This document shows positions 9,501-16,352 of a DNA stretch of 64,000 bases, piece after piece; within the stretch, counting starts at the first letter, position 1, and each line of letters starts with the position of its first letter. The position numbers were made by a program, and so were the translations under genes. The stretch lies in NCBI RefSeq assembly GCF_014205845.1, contig NZ_JACHCR010000001.1, positions 310,001 through 374,000 of the forward strand, written 5' to 3'. Source of the stretch: Mucilaginibacter cryoferens. Its GTDB lineage: Bacteria; Bacteroidota; Bacteroidia; Sphingobacteriales; Sphingobacteriaceae. The notes under the pieces were generated by a model that saw only the letters and a program-made list of their open reading frames with translations, did no database searches and had not been told where the DNA came from.

Positions 9501-10773
9501 TTTTAAAACGGATATTGATACGGCGCACATTATTTATGCTGATAAGGATATGATAGATACCGTGATCCGCAATATTTTGAGCAACTGTATCAAATTTACG
9601 CCCGAATATGGCCAGATCCGTATTGAGGCCGAAGAGCTGGAAAACGAGATCAAGATTATTTTTCATGATACCGGCATCGGTATGACAGAGGAGCAAATAG
9701 AGAACATTTTTAGTATAGAAAAACAAATTCTATCGGTAGGCTCCGCAGGCGAAAAAGGAACAGGTTTGGGACTAATGATAACCAAAGAATTTGTAGAAGC
9801 CAATAATGGGGCTATCACCATAAGCAGTTTGGTTAATGAGGGTTCAACATTCATCATCCGGTTACCCAAAGGAATCCTGGCGATGTCGCCGGCCTTACCG
9901 GCAAAGGATGGCGAATCCGGAACGCCAGAGAACTATTTCCAGGATGTTTTTGCCGATAACAAGGTGGCCAAAATTAAAGGCAAACGCATTTTATTTGTTG
10001 ATGACAATAAGGAGATCCGCGCGTATTTAACGCTGATGCTGGCCCCCGCCTTTGATATTTTAGAGGCCGAAAATGGTGAAGAAGGGATTAAAAATGCCAT
10101 CCGCTTTCAGCCAGATCTCATTATATCGGATATGATAATGCCTGTTATGAGCGGGCTCGACCTTTGCATGGCTATTAAAAACAACCAACTCACCAGCCAT
10201 ATCCCTATTATACTGCTTACCAGCCAAACCAACCACCAAAGCCAGTTATCGGGTTACGAAGCCGGTGCCGATGCATATTTAACGAAGCCACTAAGCCAGC
10301 CTATTTTGTTCCAGGTGATCTATAATCTCATCATGACACAGATCAGAACAAGATCTAAATTTACCAACTCTGATGAAGTTTACCCCGATGAGGTTACTTA
10401 TAATAAAACCGATAAGGAATTTTTAGACAAAGTGATAGCCTATATTGAAGCCAATCTTGCCGATACCGAGCTGGATAGCCGCCGCATAGGCGAGATAACC
10501 AATATGAGCCGCACGGTACTGTATGCCAAATTTAAAATGCTTACAGGCCAGGGTGTGCATGATTTTATACGTAGCATCAGGGTAAAAAAGGGGTTACAGC
10601 TACTGTTAGAGGGCAGGTACAATATCAACCAGATCTCTTACGAAGTTGGGTTTAATACGCCTTCCTACTTTTCTAAATCGTTTATCAAACAGTTTGGTAT
10701 CCCCCCAAAAGAATACATCAGCAAAGTAAAACGACCAGCGCAAGCAAACCAACTGCACGATGTGGAAGAGTAG
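6511..10773 (+). CDS. Hybrid two-component system sensor/regulator (HTCS)
   Basis: The 1420-residue protein has a signal peptide (about 1-21) and fourteen Reg_prop blades marked by recurring W-I/V-G-T motifs (about 40-690), enough for two seven-bladed propellers. Then come a Y_Y_Y domain (about 735-798), one membrane helix (about 804-826), a HisKA domain with phospho-acceptor His907 (HDLRNP), a HATPase with GTGLGLMITKEF near 1083, a receiver with Asp1164/1165, phospho-acceptor Asp1207 and Lys1259, and a C-terminal AraC HTH (about 1320-1405). All key residues are present. It should sense an oligosaccharide in the periplasm and activate transcription directly. It diverges from the GH16-SusC-SusD operon, and paired half-sites in front of both GH16 genes fit its regulon. 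Confidence 0.96.
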   Translation: MITRYLYLLLMLACGTITAMAQKQDLKSEQIGINEGLSQSTVRCIFQDKKGFMWFGTKDGLNRYDGYKFIVFKKNAANENSLGSNDIKAITDDKDGNLWIATWEGGLNLYNAKLDRFTRYQQKTNQGNSISSNFIEAICRDNNNNIWIGTADQGLDLLNRKTNTFTHYSSKPGDTKSLTGNSISAIFEDSRQNIWVGTTSGLNMLNSATGTFIQYTHQAGDATSISDNNVKFIFEDGRHAIWIGTYGGGLNKLNQASGKFKVFTRENSNISSNALLTMGKDIRNNLWIGTENGGLNIFDPATEKFIQYTHTDNNATSISTNTINAIVKDAKGNIWIGTSNGGINLIKRDADNFTYYKHEPNKNSLSNNTVNSFYEDSKENLWIGTDGGGLNLFDRKKGNFTNWLHSSANPNSLSNDYVISVTEDARGLIWVGTWGGGISVYNPATKQFKTYRHNPAQPGSLNTNYAFYIFKDSKKRIWVGNYGGGLDLYNYQSDSFKHYVHNDADPQSISNNNILSINEDGEGHILVCTDGGGFNILNPVTGKFSIYKNQGINNSLSNNSVSSVFEDDERNLWIGTNDGLNKLDRKTNTIQKFYVTNGLPSNLITSITGDHSHNLWIATTRGLSKLSLKTGQFKNYTIADGLQSNEFKQAKFLSRTGQIYLGGVNGFNEFYPDHISSIAFDPPLLFTDFQIFNQEVPVAQGKNSDSPLKASIPYEHEITLTYKQSVITIDFASLNYVNKDKKQYSYILEGFDKQWHSLGLKNNVTYTNLDPGSYTLKVKGLNNEGVYSGKTAVLTIIVTPPFWKTWWFYACIILAIAGSIVFIFYRRVASIRMRNKILAAEVEKRTLELKLQNVKLEEYNKEVLHKSDQILDQQMQIVYQNKELEKTINELEVSNKTKDRFFSILAHDLRNPIAAISGISENLKKQLPTLNKTALSKYISHISTSAGSVLNLLVNLLEWARTQNQNLTCFPTHLSLYDLVIKNEQLMDQQMRNKNIYFKTDIDTAHIIYADKDMIDTVIRNILSNCIKFTPEYGQIRIEAEELENEIKIIFHDTGIGMTEEQIENIFSIEKQILSVGSAGEKGTGLGLMITKEFVEANNGAITISSLVNEGSTFIIRLPKGILAMSPALPAKDGESGTPENYFQDVFADNKVAKIKGKRILFVDDNKEIRAYLTLMLAPAFDILEAENGEEGIKNAIRFQPDLIISDMIMPVMSGLDLCMAIKNNQLTSHIPIILLTSQTNHQSQLSGYEAGADAYLTKPLSQPILFQVIYNLIMTQIRTRSKFTNSDEVYPDEVTYNKTDKEFLDKVIAYIEANLADTELDSRRIGEITNMSRTVLYAKFKMLTGQGVHDFIRSIRVKKGLQLLLEGRYNINQISYEVGFNTPSYFSKSFIKQFGIPPKEYISKVKRPAQANQLHDVEE

Positions 10774-10951
10774 CAAGATGATTTTCAGAAACGTCAATGA
10801 TTCGTTGTACCTAATTATAATGACGCGATTACAAACAATTGATTATCAGTATTAATTTTTCAAACACGACACTCTCACCACCGTCATTGCGAGTGGCAAC
10901 CAGAGTTAACCTGGAAAAAGCGGGAATGACGTAGTTGCAAACGGGGGTTTT

Positions 10952-11040
10952 GTAGAGGCGCATCACATGCGTCTCCCGTCAGACAATCGGATTTGCAAGG
11001 TTGGATTTGCATGCGTGAGACGCATGTGATGCGCCTCTAC
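10952..11040. repeat. 24-bp perfect inverted repeat
   Basis: The left arm at 10952-10975 begins GTAGAGGCGCATCACATGCG. The right arm at 11017-11040 is its exact reverse complement. The 41-bp middle contains short related words (GGATTTGC twice). It is probably a mobile palindromic unit; no gene function is implied. Confidence 0.75.
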
Positions 11041-11078
11041 GTTTAAAAACCATTTGATAATCAATTATTTAAAATCAC

Positions 11079-11176
11079 GTCATTATAAGGCACGAAGCAA
11101 TCCCCGATTTACAGAGTAGCTGTACAAATCCGCCCTGTAAATCTGGGATTGCTTCGTCGTACCTCCTTATAATGAC
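11079..11176. repeat. 98-bp hairpin repeat, copy 1
   Basis: The outer arms are GTCATTATAAGG and CCTTATAATGAC. Inside them are CACGAAGCAATCCC and GGGATTGCTTCGT arms and a shared centre with AAATCCGCCCTGTAA. It is the same length as copy 2 at 11235-11332. The outer stem differs from copy 2 at bases that change together on both arms. Confidence 0.8.
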
Positions 11177-11234
11177 ATACTTTTAAAGTACTGATTATCA
11201 GTATTCTTTTTTTTAACACAACATCCTCGCCACC

Positions 11235-11332
11235 GTCATTGCGAGGCACGAAGCAATCCCCGACCTACAGAGTCGCTATGCAAATCCGCCCTGTAATTTG
11301 GGGATTGCTTCATCGTACCTCCTCGCAAGGAC
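11235..11332. repeat. 98-bp hairpin repeat, copy 2
   Basis: The outer arms are GTCATTGCGAGG and CCTCGCAAGGAC, with inner arms GCACGAAGCAATCCCC and GGGGATTGCTTC. The ATTATAA segment of copy 1 is ATTGCGA here and the opposite arm has changed to match, apart from one mismatch. Confidence 0.8.
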
Positions 11333-11487
11333 GATCTTTTTTAGGGTGTCATCAATGTTTTTTCCAGTCGAACTGGTTGTCACTCGCAATGACGATTTTT
11401 TCTTACATCTCATTAGTGTTTCTTCCCGGCACCGCTAATGACTACCCGCAATGAGTTTTTTCTGTAAAGGTGTAACTCAAAACCAAG

Positions 11488-12261
11488 TTACAAAGCCGTA
11501 AACTTAAAGCTATGCACAATAATTTCCACGGTGCTATCGCTGGTTGGCGCGGTACCCTGGAACAGCCACAAATTCATATGCACCGGCATGCTCAACGTAC
11601 TGATAGAATATGCTGGCGAACTGCAGGTTGTTGTATAAGCCAGGTTGGTGTCATCATCATAAAAGCCATTAATAGCTTTAAATACCACCGATGTAGATGT
11701 ACGCTTAAACCTGTTGGTAGTATAAGTACCCGATGTAGTAAACGATGTGGCATTATGAAAATTACCACTTGCACCCTGGGCCGGATAAACCGTGTAGCCC
11801 ACAAATGGATTGGTAGCTACCCCCCATTTGGCATACTCTATATCCATCTCATCATACCCGTCAACACCCGAGTAATTGAAAAAGCCGAGTACAATATTCT
11901 TGTCCAACGTACTTACCGGCCCTTCTACCTGCCATTGGTAGGTTCCGTATCCAAAATTGGTTGTACTGGTTACTTCGGCACATTGCCATTGGTTGGTAGT
12001 GGTATTTTTGCTGAGCCTAAGGTGCAGATAGCCATTGGCATCAATAAATGAGTTGGCGCCCTTCCAATAGTTTGGCCCTGGGCCGGCCGTTCCTGTTCCA
12101 GAATCTTTAATTGTCCAGGTGTAGCCGCTAAAAGATAGCGTACTATTAACTTTTTCCTTTCCTGTATCGGTTTTAGCTGCAACAACGGCAGGTTTATTAA
12201 AATCCTTTTTACACGATGCCAGGGCAATGGTAATTGCCAATAAACAGTAAAGCTTTTTCAT
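11488..12261 (-). CDS. GH16-like lipoprotein
   Basis: The 257-residue protein has a lipoprotein signal (LASCKKD, lipid Cys17). It carries a jelly-roll domain with the GH16 catalytic signature YDEMDIEYAKWG (Glu138, Asp140, Glu142), so the enzyme should be active at the cell surface or in the periplasm. It is shorter than and clearly different from the GH16 protein at 5471-6268, so it may act on another bond or on oligomers. It is transcribed alone, towards the HTCS. Its upstream region has a TAAATTTG -7 box and two half-sites similar to those of the HTCS-controlled operon, so I infer that it belongs to PUL 1. The exact substrate is open. Confidence 0.8.
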   Translation of the reverse strand: MKKLYCLLAITIALASCKKDFNKPAVVAAKTDTGKEKVNSTLSFSGYTWTIKDSGTGTAGPGPNYWKGANSFIDANGYLHLRLSKNTTTNQWQCAEVTSTTNFGYGTYQWQVEGPVSTLDKNIVLGFFNYSGVDGYDEMDIEYAKWGVATNPFVGYTVYPAQGASGNFHNATSFTTSGTYTTNRFKRTSTSVVFKAINGFYDDDTNLAYTTTCSSPAYSISTLSMPVHMNLWLFQGTAPTSDSTVEIIVHSFKFTAL

Positions 12262-12375
12262 AATTTTTAGTGTTTTAGATTGATATAATTTGTGAGTGAA
12301 CGTTTACAGGTACAATTGTGCAACAGCTAAATCACGTACCGCCATTAAAACACAACAGTTCAGCTACTTAAGGAT

Positions 12376-12383
12376 CAAATTTA
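12376..12383 (-). promoter_or_regulatory. -7 box for the GH16-like lipoprotein gene
   Basis: On the minus strand it reads TAAATTTG, a full match to TAnnTTTG. The gap to the half-site at 12409 is 25 bp, equal to that in front of the GH16-SusC operon. Expected leader length to the ATG at 12261 is roughly 105-110 nt. Confidence 0.55.
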
Positions 12384-12408
12384 CAAGATAATTGAGCCCG
12401 ATATTTTC

Positions 12409-12443
12409 CTATGGTCCGCATTTTAAGTACTTCCGTCCCAAAT
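12409..12443 (-). promoter_or_regulatory. Second probable HTCS site, paired half-sites
   Basis: Half-sites CTATGGTCCGCATTT (from 12409) and CTTCCGTCCCAAATC (from 12430) are 21 bp apart and resemble CTATAGTCCCGAATT at 6330 and 6351. The common pattern is roughly CTnnnGTCCnnAnnT. Orientation relative to the controlled gene is the same in both places. The site also lies upstream of cysC, but the -7 box and orientation point to the GH16-like gene. Confidence 0.6.
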
Positions 12444-12478
12444 CCATTTTGGAACTATAAAACGCACTCCCTGAAGTT

Positions 12479-12486
12479 TATATTTG
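12479..12486 (+). promoter_or_regulatory. Candidate -7 box for cysC
   Basis: TATATTTG fits TAnnTTTG and lies 31 bp before the cysC ATG. No TTG is found 19-21 bp upstream, so the assignment is weak. Confidence 0.35.
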
Positions 12487-12517
12487 TATATCGAAGAAAG
12501 TTAAACCCCATAATACA

Positions 12518-13102
12518 ATGCTATTTAACCAGCTACAGGCCATTTTATCGGCAGGATCGGTACTAAACCAAAATGGAATGGTGATTTGGCTGATGGGCCT
12601 ATCCGGTGCCGGAAAAACCACTATTGCCGAACTACTGCAGGAAAAGTTAGCCGATGAAGGGTTTTTCTCAATAGTGCTTGATGGGGATATGATGAGGGAA
12701 ACAATAAGCAAAGATTTAGGATTTACGTCTGAAGACAGGCTGGAAAACGTGCGCCGGGTTGCCGAAATAGCACAGATGCTAGCGCAAAATAATGTGATTA
12801 CTATTTGTTCGCTCATTACGCCACAGCCGGCCCATCAACAAATTGTACGTGATACCGTTAAGGCTGCTTACTTTGAAATTTTTGTTGATTGCCCGGTAGA
12901 GATATGCGAAAAAAGAGATGTAAAGGGCTTATATAAACTTGCCCGCCAAAACAAAATTAAAAGTTTCACGGGTGTTTCGGCACCATTTATAGCACCGCCT
13001 AATGCCCACCTGGTTTTAAATACCTCAAAGGAGCATCCCGAAGAAAGCATGACCAGGCTTTACAACCAGGTAATTCCATTCATCCCCGGAAACGATCTGT
13101 AA
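12518..13102 (+). CDS. cysC: Adenylylsulfate (APS) kinase
   Basis: The 194-residue protein matches the CysC length. It has a Walker A motif GLSGAGKT (residues 27-34), LDGDMMRE in place of the usual LDGDNVRH, the ENVRR segment, DCPVEICEKRD and KGLYKLAR, and FTGVSAPF for the APS-binding FTG loop. It should phosphorylate APS to PAPS in the cytoplasm. The conserved FISPHR/YR stretch is replaced by LITPQP, so the Ser and Arg there are lost while most other APS contacts are kept. No cysD, cysN or cysH is nearby. The gene converges with cysQ, with 3 bp between the stop codons. The kinase assignment is strong; a modified substrate is possible. Confidence 0.85.
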   Translation: MLFNQLQAILSAGSVLNQNGMVIWLMGLSGAGKTTIAELLQEKLADEGFFSIVLDGDMMRETISKDLGFTSEDRLENVRRVAEIAQMLAQNNVITICSLITPQPAHQQIVRDTVKAAYFEIFVDCPVEICEKRDVKGLYKLARQNKIKSFTGVSAPFIAPPNAHLVLNTSKEHPEESMTRLYNQVIPFIPGNDL

Positions 13103-13105
13103 AAG

Positions 13106-13870
13106 CTATTTTACCTTCACCAGGAAGCTTCCGTTTAATAACGATGGTTTATTGTATTCAAAAAGCTGGCCGTCTGGTTTGGTCATTACCGCACCGCTGT
13201 AAACCGCTATAGCCTGGCCTGCGGCAGTATCCCACTCCATGGTTGGACCATGGCGGTAGTAAATGTGGGCTTTGCCCTCGGCTATCAAACAAAACTTAAT
13301 AGAACTACCAACCGAAATGGTTGCTGAAACAGGATACTGGGCAAGGAGTTCTGTTTCTTCTGCAGATGCATGCGACCTGCTGCCTACCGATATCCATTCT
13401 GCTGCACTTTTATCGGCATATATTTGTTTTTTTTCTCCTGCGGCTGTTTCCTTCCAGCTACCAATTTCGGCACCTCCGTAATAAAGCTCGCCGGTTACGG
13501 GAACATAAATTACCCCTAAAACAGGACAATTATTCTGCATCAATGCAATATTAACAGTAAACTCGCCATTGCGCTTTATAAACTCTTTTGTACCATCAAG
13601 CGGGTCTACACACCAATAACATTCCCAGTTCTTCCTGGTTTCGTACGCAATATCCTTACCCTCTTCAGAAATTACAGGAATTTGGGGAGTGAGTTTAGTT
13701 AAGCCTTTTAAGATGATATCGTGGGATATCCGATCGGCAAGAGTTAGCGGCGACTTATCATCTTTTACCGTAATATCGAAATTATCGCTGTTATAAACTT
13801 CCAAAATACCGGCACCGGCTTCTTTTGCAATTAATAAAAGAGCATCTAATTGTTTATTTCCTAAAATCAT
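13106..13870 (-). CDS. cysQ: 3'(2'),5'-bisphosphate nucleotidase, CysQ type
   Basis: The 254-residue protein belongs to the inositol-monophosphatase/Li-sensitive phosphatase superfamily. It has VISEEGKDI with the metal-binding Glu, VDPLDGTKEFI (the DPLDGT metal motif) and the C-terminal EWDTAAGQAI motif. CysQ removes the 3'-phosphate from PAP, the by-product of PAPS use, and so relieves product inhibition of sulfotransferases. The position next to cysC on the opposite strand fits a PAPS/PAP housekeeping pair. All catalytic motifs are intact and the length is normal. Confidence 0.92.
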   Translation of the reverse strand: MILGNKQLDALLLIAKEAGAGILEVYNSDNFDITVKDDKSPLTLADRISHDIILKGLTKLTPQIPVISEEGKDIAYETRKNWECYWCVDPLDGTKEFIKRNGEFTVNIALMQNNCPVLGVIYVPVTGELYYGGAEIGSWKETAAGEKKQIYADKSAAEWISVGSRSHASAEETELLAQYPVSATISVGSSIKFCLIAEGKAHIYYRHGPTMEWDTAAGQAIAVYSGAVMTKPDGQLFEYNKPSLLNGSFLVKVK

Positions 13871-14093
13871 ATCAATATTACTAAACTACACATAATCGGG
13901 GTGTTTTTACAAATTACTTGTTATTTGCAATCTCCCGCCGGTCATCAATATCGTTATCCGATTCTTTTAAAACCAATATTTTAATTTTTCAATCATATTT
14001 CCCTTCCGGTACTCTATTGATTGAATGAACCAAACATACTGTAATCAAAACTGCTTACTTACCATCAGCGTTTCATAAACGCGTTTTTACCAA

Positions 14094-14165
14094 ATGCTAT
14101 TGCGCAATAACCCGGAAGTGCTAAAATTGGAAATTGAAGCGGATAATGAATACACCCCAGCATGA
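14094..14165 (+). pseudogene. Possible remnant of an oligopeptidase B-like gene
   Basis: A 23-codon frame contains RNNPEVLKLEIEADNEYTPA. By eye it resembles the N-terminal segment of prolyl-oligopeptidase-family proteins (LR-x-NPEV...EA-x-N-x-YT), which normally continue for about 650 residues. In-frame stops lie just before (14076) and after it. It is too short for a sure call and may be coincidence. Confidence 0.25.
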
Positions 14166-14368
14166 CTTTTGGCTCAATTTTTAACAGCTGTTTTTACTTG
14201 TTGGTATATAAATTTGGCGTATTGGGCGATTATGGTTGAAATTAATGACGCTTAAGGGTAAAATTGCAAATCGTATTTAATTTAAGGCAATGCAACTGTG
14301 CTGCCCCACACGAGGAAACATTTAATTAAAATGAGACGATACTGACAAAATTAAAAATTCAATAGCGC

Positions 14369-14376
14369 TATCTTTG
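14369..14376 (+). promoter_or_regulatory. -7 box for the tetR-type gene
   Basis: TATCTTTG is a full match to TAnnTTTG and ends 2 bp before the first TGAC-N6-GTCA operator, so a bound repressor would cover the transcription start. Confidence 0.5.
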
Positions 14377-14378
14377 TC

Positions 14379-14392
14379 TGACACAAACGTCA
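14379..14392. promoter_or_regulatory. TetR operator, copy 1 (autoregulation)
   Basis: TGACACAAACGTCA lies 16 bp before the ATG of the TetR-family gene. A 17-bp stretch, CTGACACAAACGTCAAA, is repeated exactly at 15057-15073 in front of the efflux operon. Confidence 0.7.
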
Positions 14393-14408
14393 AATATCGT
14401 TAGAGCAA

Positions 14409-14996
14409 ATGGCTATCAGGGATACCGGCACAGAACAGTTAATAAAAGATACAGCCAAGAGAATGTTCTTTGCCGAAGGAAAATTCAATGCTACCACCAA
14501 AGATATAGCGGATGCCGCAGGTGTAGCCAGAACGGTGATCAATTACTATTTCAGATCGAAGGACGTTCTTTTTCAACTGGTATTTAAAGAAGCTATGGAG
14601 GATACGCGGAAAAAGATGGATGAAGTTTTGGTATCAGCATTACCCTTCAAAAAAAAGGTAATCAAGTTTATTGATATTTTTTCGGCAGACCTGTTAGAAT
14701 TTCCTTACAAAGAGTCGTTTTTGATCAGTGAGATCAACACCAATGGTTTTACCCTGCCAGATAGAGAACAATCACCCATATTGAAACAATTTTTTAAGGA
14801 GATACAGCAAGCCGTAGATAAGGGCGAAGTAAAAAAAATGCTGCCGATAAACTTTCTCATCAACCTTTTCGCTTTTATGGCTTATCCCTTGCTTACCAGA
14901 CCACTTTTCAAGCACTTGCTTGATATCAATGAAATTAAATTTGAACACCTGATGCACGAGCGCAAAAAAATGATCATTGATATGCTATTCGTCTAA
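14409..14996 (+). CDS. TetR/AcrR-family repressor of the RND efflux operon
   Basis: The 195-residue protein has an N-terminal TetR HTH (about residues 10-57: FNATTKDIADAAGVARTVIN then YYFRSKDVLF) and a helical ligand-binding domain with no family-specific motif that I recognise. It lies 118 bp upstream of a tripartite RND operon on the same strand. Three sites of the form TGAC-N6-GTCA occur here, one at its own promoter and two at the efflux promoter. This fits a drug-responsive local repressor that also limits its own synthesis. The inducer is unknown. Confidence 0.92.
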   Translation: MAIRDTGTEQLIKDTAKRMFFAEGKFNATTKDIADAAGVARTVINYYFRSKDVLFQLVFKEAMEDTRKKMDEVLVSALPFKKKVIKFIDIFSADLLEFPYKESFLISEINTNGFTLPDREQSPILKQFFKEIQQAVDKGEVKKMLPINFLINLFAFMAYPLLTRPLFKHLLDINEIKFEHLMHERKKMIIDMLFV

Positions 14997-15013
14997 TTTT
15001 TTTATCCAGAAAC

Positions 15014-15071
15014 TGACATTAATGTCAAACAAATATGTTTATTTTTTATTTAAAAACTGACACAAACGTCA
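15014..15071. promoter_or_regulatory. Tandem TetR operators of the efflux operon
   Basis: Two sites lie 44 bp apart. One at 15014-15027 (TGACATTAATGTCA) is a perfect 14-bp palindrome. The other at 15058-15071 (TGACACAAACGTCA) is identical to the site before the regulator gene. Both lie within 101 bp of the adaptor ATG. The spacing, about four helical turns, would place two bound dimers on the same DNA face. Confidence 0.75.
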
Positions 15072-15114
15072 AACAAAACAGTCAATAATAAATTCCACAC
15101 ACACAGTAATACAT

Positions 15115-16302
15115 ATGAAAACCCTTTTAACTCCCAACCCCAAATTAATATTCCTGGCTTCAGTTAGCCTGGCCATTGCCGCACTTTCTTCTTCCTGCGG
15201 CGGCAACAGCGCAGCCCGGCAGGCTGGTGCTGCACAAGGCCCCGCCGGGTACCAGGTATTTACTATAACGCCGCAAACCGCAACCTTGCATACAAGTTAC
15301 CCCGCAGTTATGCAGGGTGAGCAAACTATTGATATACGCCCCAAAGTAGACGGATATATTGATAAAATTTACGTTGACGAAGGTTCTGTTGTTAAAAAAG
15401 GACAACTACTTTTTAAACTGAGCGCGCCGCAGTATGAGCAAACCGTACAAAGCGCTATAGCCGCTATTAATAGTGCCAAAGCAGATATTAACACCGCCGA
15501 AATAGCGGTTAATAAAACCAAACCCCTGGTTGATCAGGGTATTATATCTCATTACGAACTGGAAACCAACCAAAACACGTTAAATACCAAAAGGGCCGCC
15601 CTTGCACAGGCCCAAACCAACCTGGCTACAGCTAAAACTAACCTGGGCTATACTTTGGTTACCAGCCCCGTAAACGGCGTAGTAGGCTCTATTCCGTACA
15701 GATTGGGCAGCTTAATTACCAGCACAACAGCCCAGCCCCTTACAACGGTAGCCAATACAGGTAATGTATTTACCTATTTTTCGCTGAACGAAAAACAACT
15801 GCTGGATTTTTCAAGAACCGTAAAAGGGAATACATTGAATGAGAAGCTTAAAAATACACCTGCTGTTAACCTCACACTGGCAGATGGATCGGCCTATTCT
15901 GAAAAAGGAAAAATAGAAACTATCAGCGGATTGATCAGCACGGCAACGGGCTCGGCAAGCTTCCGCGCCTCATTCCCAAATCCGCTTCATTTGTTACGAA
16001 GCGGTGGCACGGCGTCTGTTGATATCCCACAGCTGCTAACCGATGCCATCCTGGTTCCGCAAAAATCGGCATACGAGTTACAGGGCAAACATTTTGTATA
16101 CGTACTTGGCCAGGATGATATAGTTAAAAGCAGGGAAATAGATGTTATGCAACTTACTGCGGGCCAATACTACGTAGTTACCAGCGGTTTAAAATCTGGC
16201 GATAGGGTTGTATACGATGGTACCATTTCGCTTAAGGACTCTACCAAAGTAAAACCCGAGTTAATGGTAGCCGGCAAGGCTTACCAGGATGTTACCAAAT
16301 GA
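15115..16302 (+). CDS. RND efflux periplasmic adaptor (membrane-fusion protein)
   Basis: The 395-residue protein starts with a lipoprotein-type signal (SSSCGG, Cys28). The barrel-sandwich/lipoyl halves are visible as IDIRPKVDGYIDKIYVDEG (about 72-90) and TNLGYTLVTSPVNGVVGSI (about 176-194). They enclose a helical hairpin rich in Ala and Gln, and a beta-barrel and membrane-proximal domain follow. This is the AcrA/MexA plan. The adaptor bridges the inner-membrane pump encoded 50 bp downstream and the outer-membrane factor. It is first gene of the operon, under two TetR-type operators. Confidence 0.95.
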   Translation: MKTLLTPNPKLIFLASVSLAIAALSSSCGGNSAARQAGAAQGPAGYQVFTITPQTATLHTSYPAVMQGEQTIDIRPKVDGYIDKIYVDEGSVVKKGQLLFKLSAPQYEQTVQSAIAAINSAKADINTAEIAVNKTKPLVDQGIISHYELETNQNTLNTKRAALAQAQTNLATAKTNLGYTLVTSPVNGVVGSIPYRLGSLITSTTAQPLTTVANTGNVFTYFSLNEKQLLDFSRTVKGNTLNEKLKNTPAVNLTLADGSAYSEKGKIETISGLISTATGSASFRASFPNPLHLLRSGGTASVDIPQLLTDAILVPQKSAYELQGKHFVYVLGQDDIVKSREIDVMQLTAGQYYVVTSGLKSGDRVVYDGTISLKDSTKVKPELMVAGKAYQDVTK

Positions 16303-16352
16303 TCACCAGAAACTTATTCTTCTCCCCCATTTAATCATTCAACAACATTATT

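Larger units (their letters stand above)
10774..11487. repeat. Block of intergenic palindromic repeats
   Basis: This 714-bp gap between the HTCS and the second GH16 gene has no credible gene and is full of inverted repeats. They include a 24-bp perfect inverted repeat (10952-10975 with 11017-11040), two related 98-bp hairpin elements (11079-11176 and 11235-11332), and partial copies beginning or ending GTCATTGCGAG (near 10882 and 11364-11394). Outer arms near 10817-10850 and 11053-11088 share TGATAATCAATT-like and AATGACG-like complementary segments, giving a nested structure. Such elements resemble REP/MITE-type sequences scattered in many Bacteroidota genomes. No RAYT transposase gene is in the window. 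Confidence 0.75.
13871..14408. other. Gene-poor spacer with a degraded coding remnant
   Basis: The 538 bp between cysQ and the tetR-type gene contain no complete gene. The only coding trace is the short frame at 14094-14165. The right end holds the TetR promoter and operator. Confidence 0.5.

Noticed and set aside
9991..10773. Separate response-regulator and AraC genes
   Set aside because: Receiver and AraC domains are in frame with the sensor kinase in one 1420-codon gene; there is no stop between them.
11239..11454. 71-codon plus-strand frame inside the repeat block
   Set aside because: It overlaps the 98-bp hairpin copy and consists of translated repeat sequence; no signal or domain.
10774..11487. 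CRISPR array in the repeat block
   Set aside because: The repeats are inverted and of unequal spacing, there are no regular spacers and no cas genes.
11512..12051. 179-codon frame antisense to the GH16-like lipoprotein
   Set aside because: It is a shadow of a gene with an intact catalytic signature on the other strand; composition is Cys/His/Arg-rich and not protein-like.
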